In this document: piece by piece, positions 52,538 to 61,473 of the stretch
How the letters are laid out: each line of letters opens with the position of its first letter
Position numbering within the stretch: position 1 is the first letter of the stretch
Assembly (NCBI GenBank): GCA_964563395.1
Contig: CAZLWK010000002.1
Location: 159,009 to 223,008, forward strand
Direction of reading: 5' to 3'
DNA length: 64,000 nucleotides
Origin: JBEVOS01 sp964563395
GTDB lineage: Bacteria > Pseudomonadota > Alphaproteobacteria > Caulobacterales > Aquidulcibacteraceae
The notes under the pieces: model-generated
Told to the model about the DNA's origin: nothing
The model's database searches: none
The model's input: the letters and a program-made list of their open reading frames with translations, nothing else
Made by a program: the position numbers and the translations under genes

Positions 52538-53235
52538 TCGTCCTTCCCCGTCATCTGTTCGTCCGCCTTGGGCCGTTGGGTTGCGATCTCCTCGCCGGTG
52601 ACGAGGTAATGCACGGTCTCTGCAATATTCGTGCAATGGTCGCCGATGCGTTCGATGTTCTTGGCGATGAAGAGGAGGTGCGCCCCGGCGCTGATCGTGC
52701 GCGGGTCCTCCATCATGTAGGTGAGGAGCTCACGGAACAGCGAATTGTAATGGGCGTCGATGTCCTCGTCCTGAAACCATACGCCGATCGCCGCGCGCAC
52801 ATTGTTGTTGGCGTAGGAATCCAGCACCTGCTTCAGCTGCGCGGCGGCGATGCGCCCCATCCGATCCACGCTGCGCAGAAGCGACAGCGGCTCGGATTGA
52901 TTGAGCACGAGCGCGCGCTTGCCGATATTCTTGGCGAGATCGCCGATCCGCTCCAGATCGCTGGCGATGCGCCATGCGGCCAGCACGTGGCGCAGATCGG
53001 CGGCCATGGGCTGGCGCAGCGCGAACAGCTTGATGGCGCGCCGTTCGATCTCGCGCTGCGCGCTGTCGATCTTCAGATCGCGGGCGATCACAGTCTGCGC
53101 CAGGCCGGAGTCGCGGCGCACCACCGCGGCGAGCGCGTCCGCCAGCGAGGCCTCGGCGAGCCCGCCCATGCGCTCGACCTCCTTGGCGATGAGGTCGAGC
53201 TCTTCCTGATAGGCTTTCACGGTGTGATCGGGCAT
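52534..53235 (-). CDS. phoU: Phosphate signalling accessory protein PhoU
   Basis: The 233-residue all-helical product has two PhoU repeats: DLIAKEVERMGGLAEASL / ADLRHVLAAWRIASDLERIG in the first and AHLLFIAKNIERIGDHCTNI in the second, with the (E/D)xxxD metal clusters intact. PhoU links the Pst transporter to PhoR and keeps the regulon off when phosphate is plentiful. It is coupled to phoB by a GTGA overlap and starts 8 bases after pstB. The start codon is the ATG at 53233-53235. Confidence 0.96.
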   Translation of the reverse strand: MPDHTVKAYQEELDLIAKEVERMGGLAEASLADALAAVVRRDSGLAQTVIARDLKIDSAQREIERRAIKLFALRQPMAADLRHVLAAWRIASDLERIGDLAKNIGKRALVLNQSEPLSLLRSVDRMGRIAAAQLKQVLDSYANNNVRAAIGVWFQDEDIDAHYNSLFRELLTYMMEDPRTISAGAHLLFIAKNIERIGDHCTNIAETVHYLVTGEEIATQRPKADEQMTGKDE

Positions 53236-53243
53236 GCGCGAGG

Positions 53244-54107
53244 CTAGCCGAAGCGGCCGGTGATGTAATCCTGCGTGCGCTGATCGCGGGGATTGGTGAA
53301 GATTTCCTCGGTCGGCCCCGTCTCCACGAGCGTGCCGAGATGGAAGAAGGCGGTTTTCTGCGAGACCCGCGCCGCCTGCGCCATCGAGTGCGTGACGATG
53401 ATGATGCAATAATTCGCGCGCAGCTCGTCGATCAGCTCTTCGATCTTGGCGGTGGCGATCGGATCGAGCGCCGAGCACGGCTCGTCCATGAGGATGATGT
53501 CCGGGCCGACCGCCACCGTCCGGGCGATCACCAGACGCTGCTGCTGGCCGCCGGAGAGGCCGGTGCCGGGCTGTTGCAGGCGGTCCTTCACTTCGTTCCA
53601 GAGGCCGGCGCGGATCAGCGATTTCTCGACGATCTCGTCCATGTCCTTCTTGGATTTGGCCATGCCATGGATGCGCGGGCCATAGGCCACGTTCTCATAG
53701 ATCGATTTCGGGAACGGGTTGGGCTTTTGGAACACCATGCCCACGCGCGCGCGCAGGATCACGGGATCGACGCCCTTGCCGTAAATGTCCTTGCCCTCGA
53801 CCTCGATGGCGCCCGTCACGCGGCAGCCGTCGATGGTGTCGTTCATGCGGTTGATGCAGCGCAGGAAGGTGGTCTTGCCGCAGCCCGAGGGGCCGATGAA
53901 GGCCGTGACGGCGCGGTCCGGGATCTCGATGGAGACCTCGTTCAAGGCTTTCTTGTCGCCGTAATAGACGCTGATGTCCCGGGCCACCGCCTTCACGGGG
54001 TTGGCCGCGGCGGTGTCGCCGGACGACCGCACCGTCGGGGCGCTCATCGTGCCGCCTAAGCCCATTGACGCGCCCACGCCGCGTTCCTCGCCCGTTGCGC
54101 GATCCAT
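53244..54107 (-). CDS. pstB: Phosphate ABC transporter ATPase PstB
   Basis: The 287-residue product has Walker A GPSGCGKTTFLRCINRMND, signature LSGGQQQRLVIART, Walker B DIILMDEPCSALDP and the switch VTHSMAQAARV, all typical of PstB. It powers high-affinity phosphate uptake with PstC and PstA, neither of which is in the window. An upstream PHO box and TATAAG element (54162-54193) match a PhoB-activated promoter. The ATG at 54107 is favoured by GGGAG with a 7-nt spacer; the ATG at 54047 (MSAPTV) gives a more usual family length of 267 residues. Confidence 0.95.
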   Translation of the reverse strand: MDRATGEERGVGASMGLGGTMSAPTVRSSGDTAAANPVKAVARDISVYYGDKKALNEVSIEIPDRAVTAFIGPSGCGKTTFLRCINRMNDTIDGCRVTGAIEVEGKDIYGKGVDPVILRARVGMVFQKPNPFPKSIYENVAYGPRIHGMAKSKKDMDEIVEKSLIRAGLWNEVKDRLQQPGTGLSGGQQQRLVIARTVAVGPDIILMDEPCSALDPIATAKIEELIDELRANYCIIIVTHSMAQAARVSQKTAFFHLGTLVETGPTEEIFTNPRDQRTQDYITGRFG

Positions 54108-54161
54108 GACCGAACTCCCGCCTTGGCGTCCGCCATGCCCAGCGCCCGAACGCCCGCGCCT

Positions 54162-54193
54162 CTTATAGGTCTTAGATGACAGTGATGTGACGC
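54162..54193 (-). promoter_or_regulatory. PHO box and -10 element upstream of pstB
   Basis: Read on the minus strand, GCGTCAC-ATCA-CTGTCAT (54193-54176) gives two 7-bp direct repeats with a 4-bp AT-rich spacer, as in PHO boxes bound by PhoB (consensus CTGTCAT-N4-CTGTCAY). Eight bases downstream is TATAAG (54167-54162), correctly placed as a -10 element. Transcription would start near 54155 and cover pstB-phoU-phoB. This fits autoregulation by PhoB. Confidence 0.75.
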
Positions 54194-54246
54194 AGGCGGG
54201 GCCCCGCGATCGGCGAAGCCGGCTCCGGCGGCGGGCGCCGGCGTGC

Positions 54247-55578
54247 TCAAGCGGCCTGTTCCAGATAGATGGCGAAGGCGGCGCCGCGGCCTGGCTCGCT
54301 CTCCACCAGCACCCCGCCGCGATGGCGGTTCATGATGTGCTTGACGATGGCCAGGCCAAGGCCGGTGCCGCCCCGGTCCGCGCCCATTTCGCGCTCCACC
54401 CGGAAGAAGCGGGCCCCCAGCTTCGGCAGGAACCGACGTGGCACGCCGGGGCCGGAATCGGTCACCCGCACGAAAGCGCAGGCGCGCTCGCTGGGTGCCG
54501 CCGCCGGCGTCAGGAGCGCGATCCGACCCGCCTCGGGCCAACGCCGGCCGGCCCGCTCGATCGCCGCCTCGCGATTGGCCGCCCGGCCGAGCTCCACCTC
54601 GACCACGCCGCCATCGGGCGAATATTTGATCGCGTTATCGAGCAGGTTCTGCACCACTTGGACCAATTGAAATCGATGCCCGACGACCATCGCGCTTTGA
54701 TCCGCCTCAATCAGCTTGAGGACGATTCCCCGCTCGCTGGCGAGGCCCGACAACGTGTCGACCGCCTCGCGCACCACCACGGCGAGGTCGGCACGGTCAG
54801 AAGGCGGCACATGCTCGTCGAGCTCGATCCGCGATAAGGACAGCAGATCGTCGATCAGGCGGCGCATCCGGTCGGCCTGGGTCTGCATCATCGCCAGGAA
54901 GCGGGCGCGATCGGCCTCGCTGTCCTTGGCCGGGCCGGACAAGGTCTCGATCAGCACCATCAGCGCCGCCAGCGGCGTGCGCAGCTCGTGGCTGGCGTTG
55001 GCCAGAAAGTCCGATCTTAGGCGTTCAGTGGTGACGCGCGCGGTTTCGTCGTGAAACACGATCAGCGCCGCCCGCGTTTCCGCCCATTGCACGGGCGCGA
55101 CATAGGCGCGGATCTGCTCTTCCGTCTGCGCGCCGCTGGTTTCGAATTCGATGGTGCGCGAGGCGCCCTCGCGGGCGGCGTCCTGGGCGGCGTCCAAAAG
55201 GTCGGGCTGGCGCAGGATCGAAGACAGGCGCAGATCGAGCGCCTCAAAACCGAAGCGCCGCCGCGCGGCGGCGTTGGCGCCCACGATATGGCCGTCGGCG
55301 TTCACCAGCATCGCCGCGTCGGGCAGCGCCTCGAGCAGCGGCGCGAGCGGGGCGAGATCGCCGCCGCGGCGCTCCGCCTCGCGCGCCTCGCTCGTCCGGC
55401 CGGTGTCGGCGCGGGCCGCCATGGCCGCGAGCGCGCAGGCCCCCCCGCCCGCCAGCGCCACGAGAGCCGCCAGCGGCGCCCCTTCAAACGCCATCAGCGC
55501 GGCCAGCACCGCCGCGCCGACGCCCACCCAGGCGATGGGGCCCGGGCCGAACGCGGAAAGGCGAGGCGGCGTGCTCAT
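54247..55578 (-). CDS. phoR: Phosphate regulon sensor kinase PhoR
   Basis: The 443-residue product has two N-terminal membrane segments (about 12-55), a PAS domain (about 80-180; DAAMLVNADGHIVGANAAAR) and HisKA with His197 in ANASHELRTPL. HATPase follows (QNLLDNAIKYSPDGG, GVPRRFLPKLGARFFRVER, GGTGLGLAIVKHIMNRH). The MNRHRGG ending and the PAS-kinase order fit PhoR. It is first in the leftward phosphate cluster, with about 140 bases to pstB, where the PHO-box promoter lies. pstC and pstA, which in Caulobacter sit between phoR and pstB, are missing. Confidence 0.9.
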   Translation of the reverse strand: MSTPPRLSAFGPGPIAWVGVGAAVLAALMAFEGAPLAALVALAGGGACALAAMAARADTGRTSEAREAERRGGDLAPLAPLLEALPDAAMLVNADGHIVGANAAARRRFGFEALDLRLSSILRQPDLLDAAQDAAREGASRTIEFETSGAQTEEQIRAYVAPVQWAETRAALIVFHDETARVTTERLRSDFLANASHELRTPLAALMVLIETLSGPAKDSEADRARFLAMMQTQADRMRRLIDDLLSLSRIELDEHVPPSDRADLAVVVREAVDTLSGLASERGIVLKLIEADQSAMVVGHRFQLVQVVQNLLDNAIKYSPDGGVVEVELGRAANREAAIERAGRRWPEAGRIALLTPAAAPSERACAFVRVTDSGPGVPRRFLPKLGARFFRVEREMGADRGGTGLGLAIVKHIMNRHRGGVLVESEPGRGAAFAIYLEQAA

Positions 55579-55693
55579 GAATGTACTTGGGACCTAAACG
55601 GCGTCGCCGCAACGCGCAACGCGCGCACAGCTGCGCCCCTTGCGGAAAGCGCTCTCGGCTGACACCAAGAGGCGTCCAAACCCGGAGACAGAC

Positions 55694-57742
55694 ATGCATC
55701 TCAGCCGCCGCGCCTTGATGGGGTCCTCGCTGGCGCTGCTGGCGAGCTGCGCCACGCAGACGCCGCCGCCCGCGACGCGGCCGAAGGCGGAGATCGGCGC
55801 CTGGGGAATCGACACCGAAGCGCGCGATCTCGCCGTGCGCCCGGGCGACGATTTCTATCGCCACGCCAATGGCGGCTGGCTGCGCACGGCGCAAATTCCG
55901 GCTGACCGCACCTCCTGGGGCACGTTTCAGATCCTGCAGGAAAAATCCGAGCGCGACGCCAAGGCGATCATCGAGGAAACCGCCGCCGCGCCGGGGCCGC
56001 GCAGCGGCAATGCGCAGAAGATCGCGGATTTCTACACCGCCTTCGTCGATCAGGATGCGCTCGACGCCAAGGGGCTCGCCCCGATCGCGGACGATCTGGC
56101 CGCCATCGCCGCGCTGCGCACGCACGAACAGACGATGCGCCTCATCGCCCGGCCCAACATGCCGGTGAATACGCCCATCGCGTTTTACATCGGCAATGAT
56201 TCAAAGAATCCGGACCGCTATCTCGTTTACATCACGCATGCGGGCCTCGGCCTTGGCGAACGCCAATATTATCTCAATGACGGCGACGTCTATTCCGATA
56301 TCCGCACGCGCTATTTGGCGCATATCGAACGCATGCTGACGCTGGCGGAGCAGCCGGAAGCGGGCGCGAAGGCGCGCCAGATCATGGCGCTCGAAACCGC
56401 CATCGCGCAACGCCATTGGCCGGCGGAGCGGCGGCGCGACGTCAACGCGACCTACAATCCGAAAACGCGCGCCGAACTCGCCGCGCTTTATCGGCGCTAT
56501 CCCTGGGACGCGATGTTCGAAGGCGCCGAGCTTGACGGCGTGGAAAACGTGGTCGTGGCCGAACTCGACGCGATGGCGCCGCTCGCGCGGCTGTTCATGG
56601 CCACGCCCGTCTCCACGTGGCGCGCCTATTTGACCTTTCATTATCTGTCGCAGTGTTCAGCCGTGCTGCCGCGCGCTTTCGATGAAGAGGATTTCGCGTT
56701 CTTCGGCCGCGTGATGACCGGCCAGCCGGAGCAGCGCGCGCGCGACAAGCGCGGCGTCGACGCGGTCAATGAAGCGCTGGGCGAAGCGGTCGGTGAAATC
56801 TACGTGCAGCGCCATTTCCCGCCGGCGGCCAAGCAGCAAATGCTCACGCTGGTGGAAAATCTGCGCAAGGCCTATGGCGAACGGATCGACGCGCTCGATT
56901 GGATGTCGCCGGAAACGAAAGTCGCCGCGCGCGAAAAGCTCGCTCTGTTCCGGCCGAAAGTTGGCTATCCGGATAAGTGGCGCGATTACACCGCGCTCGA
57001 CGTGCGCGCCGGCGACGCGCATGGCAACATGATCCGCGCCAACGAATTCGACTGGCGGCGCAAGGTGGCGCGCCTGAACGATCCGGCCGATCGCGACGAA
57101 TGGCTGATGACCCCGCAGACCGTGAACGCCTATTACATGGCGAGCTACAACGAAATCTGCTTCCCGGCGGCGATCCTACAGGCGCCCTTCTTCGATCCGA
57201 ACGCGGACGATGCCGTGAATTATGGCGGCATCGGCGGCGTGATCGGCCACGAAATGGGCCATGGCTTCGACGATCAGGGCTCGCAATTTGACGGGCGCGG
57301 CGTGTTGCGCACCTGGTGGAGCGAAGACGATCTGCGCCGCTTCAGCGAGCGCACGGCCAGCCTCAAGACCCAATACAGCGCCTATGAGGCGCTGCCGGGC
57401 CTGTTCGTGAACGGGCAGCTGACGCTCGGCGAAAACATCGGCGACAATGGCGGCCTGCAGGTCGCCTATTACGCGTATCGCATGTCGCTCGCGGGGGCCG
57501 AAGCGCCCGTGCTCGACGGGTTCAGCGGCGATCAGCGCTTTTTCCTCTCATGGGCGCAGGTGTGGCGCCAATTGATGCGCGACGAGCGCATGCGCAATCG
57601 CGTGCTCACCGCGCCGCACTCGCCGCCGGAATTCCGGTGCAACGGCGTGGTGCGCAACATGGACGCCTGGTACGCGGCGTTCAACGTCGCGGAGATGGAT
57701 AAGCTCTATCTGCCGCCGGACCAGCGCGTGCTCATTTGGTGA
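55694..57742 (+). CDS. M13-family (neprilysin-like) metallopeptidase, lipoprotein
   Basis: The 682-residue product has a lipoprotein-type signal with lipobox LASC after SRRALMGSSLALL, possibly Tat-exported. The peptidase domains follow, with NAYYMASYNEICFPAAILQ, the zinc site HEMGH (519-523) in GVIGHEMGHGFDDQGS and GENIGDNGGLQ with the third zinc ligand Glu. It ends in a short W-terminal peptide (RVLIW) typical of the M13 family. M13 enzymes degrade peptides in the periplasm. It is divergent from phoR. The second zinc His and all motifs are intact, so it should be active. Confidence 0.93.
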   Translation: MHLSRRALMGSSLALLASCATQTPPPATRPKAEIGAWGIDTEARDLAVRPGDDFYRHANGGWLRTAQIPADRTSWGTFQILQEKSERDAKAIIEETAAAPGPRSGNAQKIADFYTAFVDQDALDAKGLAPIADDLAAIAALRTHEQTMRLIARPNMPVNTPIAFYIGNDSKNPDRYLVYITHAGLGLGERQYYLNDGDVYSDIRTRYLAHIERMLTLAEQPEAGAKARQIMALETAIAQRHWPAERRRDVNATYNPKTRAELAALYRRYPWDAMFEGAELDGVENVVVAELDAMAPLARLFMATPVSTWRAYLTFHYLSQCSAVLPRAFDEEDFAFFGRVMTGQPEQRARDKRGVDAVNEALGEAVGEIYVQRHFPPAAKQQMLTLVENLRKAYGERIDALDWMSPETKVAAREKLALFRPKVGYPDKWRDYTALDVRAGDAHGNMIRANEFDWRRKVARLNDPADRDEWLMTPQTVNAYYMASYNEICFPAAILQAPFFDPNADDAVNYGGIGGVIGHEMGHGFDDQGSQFDGRGVLRTWWSEDDLRRFSERTASLKTQYSAYEALPGLFVNGQLTLGENIGDNGGLQVAYYAYRMSLAGAEAPVLDGFSGDQRFFLSWAQVWRQLMRDERMRNRVLTAPHSPPEFRCNGVVRNMDAWYAAFNVAEMDKLYLPPDQRVLIW

Positions 57743-57800
57743 TCGCGGCGCCGCCAGGACGTGCGGCGAAATGAGCATCGCGTCAGGTTTCACGCGTCTT

Positions 57801-57819
57801 TTGCGTTGTTGTCACGCAA
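57801..57819. promoter_or_regulatory. Inverted repeat upstream of the second TonB receptor (candidate operator)
   Basis: TTGCGT (57801-57806) and ACGCAA (57814-57819) form a perfect 6-bp inverted repeat with a 7-base spacer, 55 bases before the receptor start. Size and shape fit a dimeric repressor or activator site. A partial PHO-box resemblance (TTGTCAC-GCAA-CCGTCGC) overlaps it, but the match is weak. Confidence 0.3.
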
Positions 57820-57873
57820 CCGTCGCACCGGGCGCCTAGTTCCGCCCTCGAAATCGTGGCGGGGAATAGATTC

Positions 57874-60309
57874 ATGAACAAGATGTGGTCGAGCGCGCTG
57901 GCGCTCGCGGCCGGCTTTGGCTTCGCCGCGCCCTTTGCGCTGGCGCAGAGCGCGGACGATGCGGTGCAGACCGAGGAAATCGTCGTCACCGTGCAATTGC
58001 GCGAACAGAACATCACCGATGTTCCGATCGCGGTGACCGCCTACGGCCAGGACTTCCTCGATCGCCTCGGCGCCACGCAATACGACCAGCTCGCGCTGTT
58101 CGTGCCCGGCTTCGAGGTGCAGGAGCAAAGCGCCAACAATACCGGCTTCGTCATTCGCGGCATCACCTCCGATTCCGGCTCGGCCATTTCCGAGCCGCGC
58201 ATCGCCGTGTTTCAGGACGGCGTCTCCACCTCGCGCAATCGCGGCACGTATCAGGAATTGTTCGATATCGAGCGCATCGAGGTGGCGCGCGGGCCGCAAG
58301 CGACGCTGTTCGGACGCGGCGCGCTGATCGGCGCGGTGAACGTGATCCAGAACAAGGCCGACACCGAGGAATTCTCCGGCACGCTGGAGCTTGGCGGCGG
58401 CGACAACGGCTATGCGCGCGGCATGGGCGTGGTGAACATCCCAATCGCTGAGGATCAATTCGCGATCCGCCTCGGCGCGACGCGCCGCGAGCAGGACGGC
58501 TTCACCGCCAACACGTTCGGCGGCGACGATCTGGGCGGCCAACAAGTCACCGCCTATCGCATCGCCTCGGCCTGGACGCCGAGCGAAACGCTGCGCTTCG
58601 ATCTCCTGCTCAATCAGCACGAGGACGACAATGCCGGCACCTCCTTCAAGTCCGGCACGTTCAACGCCATCGGCGGCGACACCAGCCCCTTCAGCGCCGC
58701 CTCGCTCAACCGCACCGCGCCCGGCTTCGAGGGCGGGCGTGAGATCGGCCTCGATCGGCGCTTGCGCGCGGGCACGCTGATCGCGAATTGGCAAGCGAGT
58801 GAGGCGCTCACGCTCACCTCCATCACCGGCTATCGCGAATTCGAAAGCATCGAAGCCTTCGATCCGGACGGTTCGGCGATCCCGCTCATTCAAGCGGCCG
58901 AAGACGCCGAAGGCGAGCAATGGAGCCAGGAGATCCGCCTCGCCTATGACAATGGCGGCCCGCTTTCCGGCTTTGTCGGCGTGTCCTTTTTTCATGAGGA
59001 AGGCAGCCAGCGCGCGCCCACGCAATATGACGAGCGCTACGCGCTTGCTTTCTCCACAGGCGATTTGCCGGGCCCTTCAACGCCGAGCCTTGATGAGGTC
59101 AACGCCATCAATGCGGCGACGTTGACGGGCTTGCTCGCCCCACTCTTGCCGCTGCTCAAGCCAGCCCATCGCGAACAATCCACCAATCTTGGCGAGACAG
59201 ACGCAATCGACGTGTTCGCCGACGCCACTTGGCGCGTGACCGAGCGTTTCGAACTCACCGCCGGCGTGCGCTACACCAGCGACGACAAGACGAGCACGCT
59301 GGTCGCCGAAACGCTGAACGGTCCCAGCGTGCTCGGCGGCTTGTTGCTCGCGCAAGGCTTGCTTGGCGAGGGCGACTTCGGAGGTGCGCTCGCTGTGATC
59401 AACGCGCTCACCAGCCCCTCCACCGCCGACGATCCGCAAGTGGGCCTGTTCACGCAACCGCAGACGCGCGTCAGCGCGAGCGACAGCTTCGACGGCTTCA
59501 CCTATCGCCTGGTCGGGCGCTACGCCGTGAGCGACGACGTCTCGCTGTGGGCCTCCTATGCGCGCGGGCGCACGCCGAACGTGATCTCCATCACGCCGGG
59601 CAATCTGCCGGGTTCGGAAACGTCGTTCGAAACGCTGCCGGACGAGACCGTGGATTCCTTCGAAGTGGGCGTGCGCGCTTCACGCTTGATGAACGGCGCG
59701 CTCGACGTGGAGGGCTCGATCTATCGCTATCAGTACAACGATTTCCAATCGACGACGTTCGACGCCGGACGGATCGTGCCGATCAATGCCGGCGAAGCGA
59801 CGGCCACCGGTTTCGAGACGGCGGCGCGCTGGCTCGCCTCCGAGCAATTCGAGCTGTTCGCGACCTATGCCTACAGCCATGCCCGCTTCGAGGGCGGCGC
59901 GCGCGACGGCAATCGCTTCCGCCTGTCGCCCGATCATTCGCTCTCGCTTGGCTTCACCTGGGAGATACCGGTTGGCGATCTCGGCGATTTCTCGCTGACG
60001 CCCACTTACACTTGGCAATCCAAGGTGTTCTTCGACGACAACAATGATCGCCTCGATCTGCAGCCGCCGCCGCTGCCGGGCCTGCAAGATGCGGGCGTGG
60101 ATGAGGTGCAGGAGTCCTACGGCCTCTTCAATCTGCGCGCGCGGTTCGATGCGGCCAGCCGCGCCTGGGCGATCACGGCCTTCGCCAACAACATCGCTGA
60201 CGAGGACTATCTGCTCGACGCCGGCAATGTCGGCGACAGCTTCACCATCCCGACTTTCATCCGCGGCGAAGGCCGCACCATCGGTGCGGAGCTGGCGCTG
60301 AAATTCTAG
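57874..60309 (+). CDS. TonB-dependent outer-membrane receptor
   Basis: The 811-residue product has a signal peptide (ending PFALAQ), plug domain beginning EEIVVTVQLREQNITDVPIA with VEVARGPQATLFGRGALIGA, and a large barrel ending in TIGAELALKF with terminal Phe. The TVQLREQNITDVPIAVTAYG box is typical of sphingomonad/caulobacter receptors for plant-derived or aromatic compounds, but the substrate is unknown. The start is the ATG at 57874 after GGGGAATAGATTC; the GTG at 57856 is less likely. It follows the M13 peptidase gene on the same strand and may form a functional pair for peptide scavenging (inference). Confidence 0.93.
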   Translation: MNKMWSSALALAAGFGFAAPFALAQSADDAVQTEEIVVTVQLREQNITDVPIAVTAYGQDFLDRLGATQYDQLALFVPGFEVQEQSANNTGFVIRGITSDSGSAISEPRIAVFQDGVSTSRNRGTYQELFDIERIEVARGPQATLFGRGALIGAVNVIQNKADTEEFSGTLELGGGDNGYARGMGVVNIPIAEDQFAIRLGATRREQDGFTANTFGGDDLGGQQVTAYRIASAWTPSETLRFDLLLNQHEDDNAGTSFKSGTFNAIGGDTSPFSAASLNRTAPGFEGGREIGLDRRLRAGTLIANWQASEALTLTSITGYREFESIEAFDPDGSAIPLIQAAEDAEGEQWSQEIRLAYDNGGPLSGFVGVSFFHEEGSQRAPTQYDERYALAFSTGDLPGPSTPSLDEVNAINAATLTGLLAPLLPLLKPAHREQSTNLGETDAIDVFADATWRVTERFELTAGVRYTSDDKTSTLVAETLNGPSVLGGLLLAQGLLGEGDFGGALAVINALTSPSTADDPQVGLFTQPQTRVSASDSFDGFTYRLVGRYAVSDDVSLWASYARGRTPNVISITPGNLPGSETSFETLPDETVDSFEVGVRASRLMNGALDVEGSIYRYQYNDFQSTTFDAGRIVPINAGEATATGFETAARWLASEQFELFATYAYSHARFEGGARDGNRFRLSPDHSLSLGFTWEIPVGDLGDFSLTPTYTWQSKVFFDDNNDRLDLQPPPLPGLQDAGVDEVQESYGLFNLRARFDAASRAWAITAFANNIADEDYLLDAGNVGDSFTIPTFIRGEGRTIGAELALKF

Positions 60310-60421
60310 GGTCCAGGATGCGTCTGGGCTCAATCTTACGGGGAACCACATTGGCGGGACCGCGTTAGGACCCTTCGGGGCGGCCGTTGTCATGGCGTGC
60401 GTTGAATGAGGGAGTCCTAGA

Positions 60422-60676
60422 ATGCGTGCAATGAACCATCTCAAGATCGTCGGCGTCGCGCTCGTGGCGGCGTTGAGCCTAAGCGCGTGTGCGACGAGAG
60501 ACGACATCACTCAGATCGGCGCCCGTCTCGACTCAATCGACGCGCGCGTACAGAGCGCGGCGCAAAGCGCCGAATCCGCCAATCAGGGCGCGCAACGCGC
60601 CAACCAAAGGCTGGACGCGATCGAAGGCCGCGTGCAGGCGCTCGAAACGCAACCGGCTCGCCGGCCGCGCGGCTGA
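60422..60676 (+). CDS. Small lipoprotein with alanine-zipper coiled coil (Lpp-like)
   Basis: The 84-residue product has a lipoprotein signal (lipobox LSAC, Cys about 23) and a mature helix of heptad pattern: IGARLDSIDARVQSAAQSAE then RANQRLDAIEGRVQALETQ. It resembles Lpp/alanine-zipper lipoproteins that tether or space the outer membrane, although it lacks a terminal Lys for peptidoglycan cross-linking. GAGGGAG stands 8 bases before the ATG. Fairly certain as a real gene, less as to function. Confidence 0.8.
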   Translation: MRAMNHLKIVGVALVAALSLSACATRDDITQIGARLDSIDARVQSAAQSAESANQGAQRANQRLDAIEGRVQALETQPARRPRG

Positions 60677-60756
60677 AAGGCTGTGCCAATCTCGTGACGG
60701 CGGTCGATGCGGAACGTCCATGTTCCTGACAAGAAGCCGTCTCATGGGTGGAGCGC

Positions 60757-61467
60757 ATGCGATATAAGCTCAGAGCCCTGCTCGGCTCCGTGGCGCTGGC
60801 GTTCGTGACTTTCGGCACGGCCGAAGCCGAGGACGCCGGCGCGCGCGCCGTTCCCGCCGCCGATCAGCTGCCGCCAGGGCAGGACGTGGCCGATATCGTG
60901 GTCGAACTCGCGGCCTGGGTGATCGCGACCGAAGACAGCCAGGGCTATCCGTTCGCGGTGATCGACAAGGCCGCCGCGCAAATTTTGGTGTTCGGTCCCG
61001 ACGGGCGCCTTCGCGGCGCGGCGACGGGGCTGTTCGGCTCCGCGATGGGCGATCACATCGCGCCGGGGATCGCCGGCCTCGCGCTGCGCGAAATTCCGGG
61101 CCGGGATCGCACAACCCCCGCGGGCCGTTTCGTGGGCGGTTTCGGGCCGTCGATCGATGCGGGGCGGGTGCTGTGGGTCGATTATGAATCCGCGGTCTCT
61201 ATCCACCCCATCCCGCCCGGCGCCTCAGCCGATCGGCGCGCGGAACGCTTCGCCTCACCTTCGCCGGCGGACAACCGCGTCACCCATGGCTGCATCAACG
61301 TCTCGCCGGAATTCTATGAGGGCATTCTGCAGCCGACGTTCCAATCCGGCGGCGTGTTCTACATCTTGCCGGACACGACGCCCCTGGCGGAGACCTTCGC
61401 GGCGTTCGCGGAAAGTCGCGCGCGCGGACGCGGCGAGAACGGATCGCGGCTCGCGCGCCGCCAATAG
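60757..61467 (+). CDS. L,D-transpeptidase (YkuD domain)
   Basis: The 236-residue product has a signal peptide (VALAFVTFGTAEA, about 24) and a YkuD domain with the catalytic THGCINVSP motif (His177, Cys179). The domain also has TTPAGRFVGGF and AVSIHPIPPG with the second His. L,D-transpeptidases make 3-3 cross-links in peptidoglycan or attach lipoproteins to it, which fits the Lpp-like gene just upstream. GTGGAG lies 4 bases before the ATG at 60757; a GTG at 60748 is the alternative. Confidence 0.9.
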   Translation: MRYKLRALLGSVALAFVTFGTAEAEDAGARAVPAADQLPPGQDVADIVVELAAWVIATEDSQGYPFAVIDKAAAQILVFGPDGRLRGAATGLFGSAMGDHIAPGIAGLALREIPGRDRTTPAGRFVGGFGPSIDAGRVLWVDYESAVSIHPIPPGASADRRAERFASPSPADNRVTHGCINVSPEFYEGILQPTFQSGGVFYILPDTTPLAETFAAFAESRARGRGENGSRLARRQ

Positions 61468-61473
61468 GCTTCG

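Noticed and set aside
57809..57826. Possible PHO box before the second TonB receptor
   Set aside because: TTGTCAC-GCAA-CCGTCGC matches only one repeat well and has no properly placed -10; the inverted repeat reading is better.
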